Part shown: piece by piece, positions 5,731-12,289 of the stretch
Position numbering within the stretch: position 1 is the first letter of the stretch
Layout: each line of letters begins with the position of its first letter
Position numbers and translations under genes: made by a program
Notes under the pieces: generated by a model
The model's database searches: none
Seen by the model: the letters and a program-made list of their open reading frames with translations, nothing else
Told to the model about the DNA's origin: nothing
Assembly (NCBI GenBank): GCA_910584075.1
Contig: CAJTZI010000056.1
Location: forward strand, 1 to 12,289
DNA: 12,289 nt
Origin: an uncultured Oscillibacter sp.
GTDB lineage: Bacteria; Bacillota; Clostridia; Oscillospirales; Oscillospiraceae
Direction: 5' to 3'

Positions 5731-5762
5731 GGGACATACCAAATATTTAAGGAGGAACCATT

Positions 5763-6563
5763 ATGTATCAGACCGTTCGCTATGAGAAGAAGGACAACAT
5801 CGGCATTGCCACCATCAACCGTCCCGAGGCGCTGAACGCCCTCAACTCCACCGTCGTGGGAGAGCTGGAGCAGCTGATCTCCGAGGTGGAGAAGGATACG
5901 GAGCTGCGTGCCTTCATCCTCACCGGCGAGGGCCGTTCCTTCGTGGCCGGAGCGGACATCGGCGAGCAGAAGCCCATGGACGTGGCCCAGGGCCGCAAGT
6001 GGGGCCAACGGGGCAGCGCCCTGTTCCGCCGCATCGAGAAGCTGGAGATCCCCACCATCGCCGCGGTGAACGGCTTTGCCCTGGGCGGCGGCTGTGAGAT
6101 CGCCATGAGCTGCGACATCATCCTGGCCGCCGGTCCCAACGCCGAGGGCAAGGGCGGCGCCAAGTTCGGCCAGCCCGAGGTGGGCCTGGGCATCACCCCC
6201 GGCTTCTCCGGCACCCAGCGGCTGCCCCGCCGCGTGGGAATCGCCAAGGCCAAGGAGCTGATCTTCTCCGGCAAGGTCATCGACGCCGCCGAGGCAAAGG
6301 CCATCGGGCTGGTGAACGAGGTCTATCCTCTGGAGCAGCTGATGGATGCCGCCATTGCCATGGCCCAGTCCTTCGCCGTCAACGCCCCCATTGCCGTGAA
6401 GTACTCCAAGGCATGCATCGACCGGGGCATGCAGATGGACATTGACAACGGCATCGCCCTGGAGAACGAGCTCTTTGCCATGTGCTTTGCCACCGAGGAC
6501 CAGAAGGAGGGCATGGGCGCCTTCCTGGAAAAGCGCAAGGAGAAGCACTTCCAGAACAAATAA
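5763..6563 (+). CDS. crt: Crotonase / short-chain enoyl-CoA hydratase (3-hydroxybutyryl-CoA dehydratase)
   Basis: This cytoplasmic protein of 266 residues has the usual crotonase length and fold. The oxyanion-hole segment AGADI is at 62-66 and the second, NGFALGGGCE, ends in the first catalytic Glu, E112. The second Glu, E139, lies in FGQPEVGLG. It interconverts crotonyl-CoA and 3-hydroxybutyryl-CoA. In 4-hydroxybutyrate fermentation it would open the oxidative branch from crotonyl-CoA to acetyl-CoA; in the acetyl-CoA route to butyrate it runs the other way. The two glutamates are 27 residues apart, against 20 in rat enoyl-CoA hydratase (E144/E164), because of a Gly-rich insertion around 124-132. 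The start is supported by AAGGAGG at 5749-5755 with a 7-nt spacer. It is the first gene after the sigma-54 promoter. No thiolase or 3-hydroxybutyryl-CoA dehydrogenase gene is present in this window. Confidence 0.93.
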   Translation: MYQTVRYEKKDNIGIATINRPEALNALNSTVVGELEQLISEVEKDTELRAFILTGEGRSFVAGADIGEQKPMDVAQGRKWGQRGSALFRRIEKLEIPTIAAVNGFALGGGCEIAMSCDIILAAGPNAEGKGGAKFGQPEVGLGITPGFSGTQRLPRRVGIAKAKELIFSGKVIDAAEAKAIGLVNEVYPLEQLMDAAIAMAQSFAVNAPIAVKYSKACIDRGMQMDIDNGIALENELFAMCFATEDQKEGMGAFLEKRKEKHFQNK

Positions 6564-6623
6564 GAATCACTGCCCACAGCTTCTGAGAAAACACACCTAT
6601 CATCAATCGAGGAGTGGAAAACC

Positions 6624-8180
6624 ATGAAAAAAGTTCGTGTGATCTCCGCTGAGGAGGCCGCGCTGCTGGTCAACGACGGCGACACCATCTCCACCGGCGG
6701 CTTCGTCAGCTGCGCCTGCCCCGAGGCGCTGTCCACCGCGCTGGAAAAGCGCTTTGTGGAGACCGGCCACCCCCGGGATCTGACGCTGTTCTTCGCCGCT
6801 GGCCAGGGCCACCGGGACGGCACTGGCGGCGACCACTACGGCCATGAGGGCATGGTCAAGCGGGTGGTAGGCGGCCACTGGGACCGGGCCCCCAAGCTGG
6901 GCGATCTGGCCCTGGCCAACAAGATTGAGGCCTATAACCTGCCCCAGGGCGTCATCACCCATATGTACCGGGACATCGCCGCCCACAACATCGGCACCAT
7001 CACCCACGTGGGCCTGTACACCTTTGCCGATCCCCGCAACGGCGGCGGCAAGCTGAACACCTGCACAAAAGAGGACCTGGTAAAGCTCATCGAGATCGAG
7101 GGGGAGGAACGCCTGCTGTACAAGGGCTTCCCCATCAATGTCTGCTTCCTCCGGGGCAGCTACGCTGACGAGTACGGCAACTGCACCGTACATAGGGAGA
7201 TCGGTCCCCTGGACGTCACCGCCCAGGCCCAGGCCACCAAGAACTCCGGCGGCAAAGTCATCGTCCAGGTGGAGAAGATCGTCCAGGGCGGCTCTCTGGA
7301 CCCGAAGCTCGTGAAGATCCCCGGCATCTATGTGGACGCCATCGTGGTGGGCTCCATTGAGGACAATATGCAGTGCCTGGGAATGCCCTACGACGGAGCC
7401 CTCACCGGCGAGTTCCGCATCCCCGTGGACGCCATCCCCCCCATCCCCCTGGACGCCAAGAAGATCCTGGCCCGCCGGGCCGCCATGGAGCTGCCCCAGG
7501 ACGCCATCGTAAACCTGGGGACCGGCGCGCCGGAGAAGATCGCAAACGTGGCGGCGGAGGAGGGCATCTCCGACAAGCTGACCCTCACGGTGGAGGCCGG
7601 TTCCATCGCCGGCGTACCCTACGGCGGCACCCAGTTCGGCGCGGCGGCCAACTCCATGGCCATTCTGGACCACAACGTCCAGTTTGACTTCTACCAGGGC
7701 GGCGGACTGGACGTGGCCTTCCTGGGTCTGGCGGAGACGGCCCCCAACGGCGATTTGAACGTGTCCAAGTTCGGCACGCGCCTTGCCGGCGCCGGCGGCT
7801 TCATCGACATCACCCAGAACGCCAAGAAGGTGGTCTACTGCGGCACCTTCACCGCCAAGGGATTGAAGACCGAGTGCCGGGACGGCAAGCTGGTGATCAC
7901 CCAGGAGGGCTCCAAGAAGAAGTTTGTCAATGAGGTGGAGCACATCACCTTCTCCGGCGTGTACGCCAACAAGGTCCATCAGCCGGTCCTGTACGTCACG
8001 GAGCGGGCTGTCTTTGAGCTCCGTCCCGAGGGCGTGACGCTGATTGAGATCGCCCCCGGCATCGATCTCCAGACCCAGGTGCTGGACCAGATGGAGTTCA
8101 TGCCCAAGATCGCCGAGGACCTGAAGCTCATGGATGAGCGCATCTTCAAGGATGAGCTGATGGGCCTGGCCAACGACTGA
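6624..8180 (+). CDS. Acetate/propionate CoA-transferase type enzyme (class I), probable 4-hydroxybutyrate or butyrate CoA-transferase
   Basis: The 518-residue protein joins the two halves of class I CoA-transferases in one chain, as in propionate CoA-transferase (Pct) of Clostridium propionicum and YdiF. The C-terminal half begins near ILARRAAMEL (281-290) and NLGTGAPEKIANVAAEEG (297-314). The active-site Glu is predicted as E324 in LTVEAG, followed by the Gly-rich GVPYGG and FGAAAN segment; this is the same residue number as the catalytic Glu of C. propionicum Pct. It moves CoA between acyl-CoAs and acids through a glutamyl-CoA thioester. Placed between crotonase and 4-hydroxybutyryl-CoA dehydratase, it most likely loads CoA from acetyl- or butyryl-CoA onto 4-hydroxybutyrate, and may release butyrate. 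Substrate is inferred from context. GAGGAG at 6609-6614 precedes the ATG by 9 nt, and the gap after crotonase is 60 bp, so the two should share a transcript. Confidence 0.88.
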   Translation: MKKVRVISAEEAALLVNDGDTISTGGFVSCACPEALSTALEKRFVETGHPRDLTLFFAAGQGHRDGTGGDHYGHEGMVKRVVGGHWDRAPKLGDLALANKIEAYNLPQGVITHMYRDIAAHNIGTITHVGLYTFADPRNGGGKLNTCTKEDLVKLIEIEGEERLLYKGFPINVCFLRGSYADEYGNCTVHREIGPLDVTAQAQATKNSGGKVIVQVEKIVQGGSLDPKLVKIPGIYVDAIVVGSIEDNMQCLGMPYDGALTGEFRIPVDAIPPIPLDAKKILARRAAMELPQDAIVNLGTGAPEKIANVAAEEGISDKLTLTVEAGSIAGVPYGGTQFGAAANSMAILDHNVQFDFYQGGGLDVAFLGLAETAPNGDLNVSKFGTRLAGAGGFIDITQNAKKVVYCGTFTAKGLKTECRDGKLVITQEGSKKKFVNEVEHITFSGVYANKVHQPVLYVTERAVFELRPEGVTLIEIAPGIDLQTQVLDQMEFMPKIAEDLKLMDERIFKDELMGLAND

Positions 8181-8358
8181 TCAAAGGCAAGCCTTTTCAG
8201 CGGCTTGCGGGGTGCAGGGGCGGCGCCCCCCACGGGCCCCGCGGCAGATGATCAAATCCCAGCACGCACCGGCGCCTCTGCCGCCCCAAGCGGCAGGCGG
8301 CGTCCCCCATAAAAGCGCCAAACAGGCAAGTTCAAAGCCAAAAAGGAGGAGCAAACAA
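8181..8358 (+). other. GC-rich intergenic spacer with several hairpins
   Basis: This 178-bp gap inside the operon holds three small inverted repeats: GCAAGCC/GGCTTGC (8187-8193 with 8202-8208), GGGGC/GCCCC (8217-8221 with 8225-8229) and TGCCGC/GCGGCA (8279-8284 with 8290-8295). None is followed by a U-run, so they are not classic terminators. The frame of the next gene is open through here back to 8212, but without an RBS for an earlier start. The AAGGAGG at 8343-8349 belongs to the dehydratase gene. Confidence 0.5.
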
Positions 8359-9834
8359 ATGGCCTTAATGACCGCCAACGAATACATCGAGAGCCTGCGG
8401 AAGCTGAATACCCGGGTCTATATGTTCGGCGAAAAGATTGACAACTGGGTGGACCACCCCATGATCCGCCCCAGCATCAACTGCGTTGCCATGACCTACG
8501 CCCTGGCCCAGGATCCCCAGTACGCGGAGCTCATGACTGTACAGTCCAGCCTGACGGGCAAGACCGTCAACCGCTTCACCCACCTGCACCAGTCCACGGA
8601 GGACCTGATCAACAAGGTGAAGATGCAGCGTCTGCTGGGCCAGAAAACCGCCAGCTGCTTCCAGCGCTGCGTTGGCATGGACGCGTTCAACGCTGTCTAC
8701 TCCAGCACCTACGAGATCGACGAGAAGCACGGCACCCACTACCACGAGAACTTCAAGAAGTTCCTCACCTTCGTCCAGGACAACGACCTCACCGTGGACG
8801 GCGCCATGACCGACCCCAAGGGCGACCGGTCCAAGGCCCCCAGCCAGCAGGCGGACCCGGACATGTATGTCCACGTGGTGGAGCGCCGGGAGGACGGCAT
8901 CGTGGTCTCCGGCGCCAAGTGCCACCAGACCGGCTCCATCAACAGCCACTGGCACATCTTCATGCCCACCATCGCCATGGGCGAGGCGGACAGGGACTGG
9001 GCGCTGAGCTTCGCCTGCCCCACCGACGCCGAGGGCATGTACATGATCTACGGCCGTCAGTCCTGCGACACCCGGAAGCTGGAGGAGAACGCGGACATCG
9101 ACGTGGGCAACGCCAAGTTCGGCGGCCAGGAGGCCCTGGTGGTGCTGGACCACGTGTTCATCCCCAACGAGTACATCTTCTTAAACGGCGAGTATGAGTT
9201 CGCCGGGATGATCGTGGAGCGCTTTGCCGGCTACCACCGCCAGAGCTACGGCGGCTGCAAGGTGGGCGTGGGCGACGTGGTGATCGGCGCCGCCGCCCTG
9301 GCCGCGGAGTACAACGGCGTGGAGAAGGCCAGCGCGGTGAAGGATAAGCTCATTGAGATGACCCACCTGAACGAGACGCTGTACTGCTGCGGCATCGCCT
9401 GCTCCAGCCAGGGCTTCAAGACCAAGGCCGGCAACTACCAGATCGACCTGCTGCTGGCCAACGTCTGCAAGCAGAACGTCACCCGTTTCCCCTACGAGAT
9501 CGTGCGTCTGGCGGAGGACATCGCCGGTGGATTGATGGTGACCATGCCGTCCCAGAAGGACTTCAGCTCCGACACCGTGGTGGGCCGGAACGGCGAGACC
9601 ATCGGGGAGATCTGCAGCAAGTTCTTCGCCGCCCGGGAGGGCGTCTCCACCGAGGACCGCCAGCGGATTATGCGCTTCCTGGAGAACATGTGCCTGGGCG
9701 CGGCGGCCGTGGGCTACCGGACGGAGTCCATGCACGGCGCCGGCTCTCCCCAGGCCCAGCGGATCATGATCGCCCGCCAGGGCAACATCCAGGGCAAGAA
9801 ACAGTTTGCCAAGGACATCGCGGGGATTCAGTAA
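8359..9834 (+). CDS. abfD: 4-hydroxybutyryl-CoA dehydratase / vinylacetyl-CoA delta-isomerase
   Basis: The 491-residue protein matches, from memory, AbfD of Clostridium aminobutyricum almost end to end (EYIESLRKLNTRVYMFGEKI start, ESMHGAGSPQAQRIMIARQG near the end). It is a cytoplasmic FAD and [4Fe-4S] enzyme that turns 4-hydroxybutyryl-CoA into crotonyl-CoA by a radical route. The four cluster ligands are all present: C100 and C104 (ASCFQRC), H293 and C300 (GYHRQSYGGC), one number above C99, C103, H292 and C299 of AbfD because the N-terminus is one residue longer. The start at 8359 is chosen over earlier in-frame codons (from 8212) because AAGGAGG lies 9 nt upstream and homology begins there. 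Its presence marks a 4-hydroxybutyrate pathway fed by GABA or succinate; genes for those feeding steps are not in the window. It is followed by a terminator. Confidence 0.97.
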   Translation: MALMTANEYIESLRKLNTRVYMFGEKIDNWVDHPMIRPSINCVAMTYALAQDPQYAELMTVQSSLTGKTVNRFTHLHQSTEDLINKVKMQRLLGQKTASCFQRCVGMDAFNAVYSSTYEIDEKHGTHYHENFKKFLTFVQDNDLTVDGAMTDPKGDRSKAPSQQADPDMYVHVVERREDGIVVSGAKCHQTGSINSHWHIFMPTIAMGEADRDWALSFACPTDAEGMYMIYGRQSCDTRKLEENADIDVGNAKFGGQEALVVLDHVFIPNEYIFLNGEYEFAGMIVERFAGYHRQSYGGCKVGVGDVVIGAAALAAEYNGVEKASAVKDKLIEMTHLNETLYCCGIACSSQGFKTKAGNYQIDLLLANVCKQNVTRFPYEIVRLAEDIAGGLMVTMPSQKDFSSDTVVGRNGETIGEICSKFFAAREGVSTEDRQRIMRFLENMCLGAAAVGYRTESMHGAGSPQAQRIMIARQGNIQGKKQFAKDIAGIQ

Positions 9835-9888
9835 ACCTGCCCTCCAGGGGACTTTCCGCCTCTGCGGCGGAACCCGCTTCATAATCCC

Positions 9889-9928
9889 GGACCAACCCCC
9901 GGGACAAAACCCGGGGGTTGTCCTTTTT
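9889..9928 (+). terminator. Intrinsic terminator after the dehydratase gene
   Basis: CAACCCCCGGG (9893-9903) pairs with CCCGGGGGTTG (9910-9920) over 11 bp around an ACAAAA loop. Three more pairs (GGA 9889-9891 with TCC 9921-9923) add to it beyond a bulged C, and TTTTT follows at 9924-9928. It separates crotonase, transferase and dehydratase from the dehydrogenase and Etf genes. No clear sigma-70 or sigma-54 promoter was found between it and 10004, so partial read-through is possible. Confidence 0.9.
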
Positions 9929-10003
9929 ACGCAAAAAATCCGGAAATCTCAGGCAGAATAGACAAAGTTTCAACAAAAATTTGTAACAAGGAGAGAACAT
10001 CAC

Positions 10004-11143
<1,140 letters not shown>

Positions 11144-11161
11144 GAGGAGGAAACGACTGTT

Positions 11162-11962
11162 ATGAAGATTATTGTTTGCGTCAAGCAGGTACCTGATACC
11201 TCCGGCAAGGTGGCCGTCAATCCCGACGGCACGCTGAACCGGGCGTCCATGCAGACCATCACCAACCCCGACGACATGAACGCCGTGGAGGCCGCTCTGA
11301 AATTGAAGGACGCCACCGGCTGCAAGGTCACCGTAGTCACCATGGGCCCGCCCCCTGCCGCCGGGATGCTGCGGGAGCTGATGGCCATGGGCGCCGACGA
11401 GGGCGTGCTGGTGTCCGCCCGTGAGTTCGGCGGCTCCGACACCTACGCCACCTCCCAGATTCTGGCCGCCGCCATTGACACCATCGGGGTGGAGAAGGAT
11501 GACATCGTCATGTGCGGCCGTCAGGCTATTGACGGCGACACCGCCCAGGTGGGACCCCAGATCGCCGAGAAGCTGGGTCTGCCCCAGGTGACCTACGCCG
11601 CCGACATCACCAAGGACGGCAACACCGTCACCGTCAAGCGGATGCTGGAGGACGGCTACATGACCATCAAGGTGAAAACCCCCTGCCTCCTCACCTGCAT
11701 CAAGGAGCTGAACAATCCCCGCTACATGTCCATCGGCGGCATCTACGCCACCTATTCCAAGCCCCTGGAGACCTTTGATTACGAAAAGCTCAAGGACCAC
11801 AAGCTCATCAACGTGGATACCATCGGCCTCAAGGGCTCTCCCACCAATATCTTCAAGAGCTTCACCCCGCCCCAGAAGGGCGCCGGCATGATGCTGGAGG
11901 GCGACGGCAAAGAGACCTGCGAGAAGCTGGCCGGCATCCTGGCCGCCAAACACATCATCTAA
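11162..11962 (+). CDS. etfB: Electron transfer flavoprotein, beta subunit
   Basis: The 266-residue protein opens with MKIIVCVKQVPDT, the usual EtfB start, and carries the NPDDMNAVEAAL segment (35-46) and the EtfB signature region GRQAIDGDTAQVGPQIAEKLGLPQ (about 118-141). EtfB forms a dimer with EtfA. In bifurcating complexes it holds the FAD that accepts hydride from NADH and splits electrons between the dehydrogenase and ferredoxin. The order bcd-etfB-etfA is the one common in butyrate-forming Clostridia, which supports, but does not prove, bifurcation. GAGGAGG at 11144-11150 directly follows the bcd stop codon, 11 nt before this ATG, so the genes are cotranscribed and likely translationally linked. 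Confidence 0.95.
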   Translation: MKIIVCVKQVPDTSGKVAVNPDGTLNRASMQTITNPDDMNAVEAALKLKDATGCKVTVVTMGPPPAAGMLRELMAMGADEGVLVSAREFGGSDTYATSQILAAAIDTIGVEKDDIVMCGRQAIDGDTAQVGPQIAEKLGLPQVTYAADITKDGNTVTVKRMLEDGYMTIKVKTPCLLTCIKELNNPRYMSIGGIYATYSKPLETFDYEKLKDHKLINVDTIGLKGSPTNIFKSFTPPQKGAGMMLEGDGKETCEKLAGILAAKHII

Positions 11963-11980
11963 GAGGGGAGTACAGAGATT

Positions 11981-12289
11981 ATGTCTAACTTTAACAGCGC
12001 TGATATTGCTGCTTTCAAGGATGTATGGGTGTTCTGTGAGCAGCGCGAGGGCAAGCTGATGCCCACCGATTTCGAGCTGATCTCCAAGGGCCGTGACCTG
12101 GCCAACGAGCTGGGCGTGAAGGTGTGCGGCCTGCTGCTGGGCGGCAAGGGCATCGAGAGCGCCGCCAAGGAGCTGGGGGGCTACGGCGCGGACAAGGTCT
12201 ACGTCTGCGAGGACGAGAAGCTGGCCGTGTACAACACCGACGCCTACGCCAAGGTCATCTGCGACGTCATCGAGGACCTCAAGCCCGAG
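11981..12289 (+). CDS. etfA: Electron transfer flavoprotein, alpha subunit (N-terminal 103 residues; runs off the window)
   Basis: An ATG at 11981, preceded by a GAGGGGAG ribosome binding site (11963-11970, 10-nt spacer), opens a frame to the window end. It reads MSNFNSADIAAFKDVWVFCE and continues with REGKLMPTDFELISKG and an alpha/beta Rossmann-like pattern (ANELGVKVCGLLLGG, then YGADKVYVCEDEKL). This is the N-terminal domain of EtfA. The FAD-binding C-terminal domain lies beyond the window. The gene is 18 bp after etfB and shares its operon. Read from the sequence by hand; the call follows from the similarity and the position. Confidence 0.92.
   Translation, partial: MSNFNSADIAAFKDVWVFCEQREGKLMPTDFELISKGRDLANELGVKVCGLLLGGKGIESAAKELGGYGADKVYVCEDEKLAVYNTDAYAKVICDVIEDLKPE

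Noticed and set aside
8212..8358. 49-residue N-terminal extension of 4-hydroxybutyryl-CoA dehydratase
   Set aside because: The extension is Pro/Arg/Lys-rich, lacks an RBS at its start, and is not part of the AbfD family. AAGGAGG at 8343-8349 marks the start at 8359.
9969..9991. Possible Rex (NADH-sensing repressor) site before bcd
   Set aside because: The stretch has TTGTAACAA and CAACAAA pieces but does not form the TTGTTAA-N4-TTAACAA palindrome.
9929..10003. Second sigma-54 promoter in front of bcd
   Set aside because: The nearest GG...GC pair in CCGGAAATCTCAGGC has 9 rather than 10 bp between and lacks the rest of the consensus.

Overview
The window looks like part of the chromosome of a strictly anaerobic, GC-rich, butyrate-forming Firmicute (Clostridia, probably an Oscillospiraceae-type gut bacterium). 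This rests on the gene content (oxygen-sensitive 4-hydroxybutyryl-CoA dehydratase, Bcd/EtfBA-type genes, an SLH-domain exoprotein), strong AGGAGG-type ribosome binding sites and strongly GC-biased codon use. Genus-level placement is inference.

Layout. (1) 1-~900 is AT-rich, apparently transferred DNA. It holds the start of a leftward gene resembling the transposon protein TnpV, cut by the window edge, and a GNAT acetyltransferase gene framed by short inverted repeats. (2) 910-2536 is a self-contained unit: a consensus sigma-70 promoter, an exported protein with three SLH repeats and a GH18-like C-terminal domain, and a strong terminator. (3) 2556-5329 on the minus strand is a two-gene operon: a PAS/AAA+/Fis sigma-54 activator whose stop overlaps the start of rpoN by four bases. 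(4) 5330-5762 is a divergent control region. It has three copies of a 16-bp palindrome (TATTCA-N4-TGAATA type), an extended -10 promoter for the activator between two of the copies, a textbook -24/-12 sigma-54 promoter pointing right, and a leader with two mutually exclusive hairpins. (5) 5763-12289 on the plus strand is a catabolic cluster: crotonase, a propionate-CoA-transferase-type enzyme, 4-hydroxybutyryl-CoA dehydratase, a terminator, then butyryl-CoA-type dehydrogenase, etfB and the start of etfA.

How it works together (inference from families). 4-hydroxybutyrate, likely from GABA or succinate made elsewhere, would be activated by the CoA-transferase and converted to crotonyl-CoA by the dehydratase. 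Crotonyl-CoA can be reduced to butyryl-CoA by the dehydrogenase/Etf complex, with possible electron bifurcation to ferredoxin, or hydrated by crotonase toward 3-hydroxybutyryl-CoA and acetyl-CoA. The transferase could then release butyrate. The activator, its own adjacent sigma-54 and the promoter with palindromic upstream sites form a compact local switch for the first part of this pathway. The most interesting parts are this sigma-54 control module, the Pct-type transferase where the known pathway uses AbfT, and the repeat-framed AT-rich acetyltransferase unit. No tRNA, rRNA or CRISPR array was seen.
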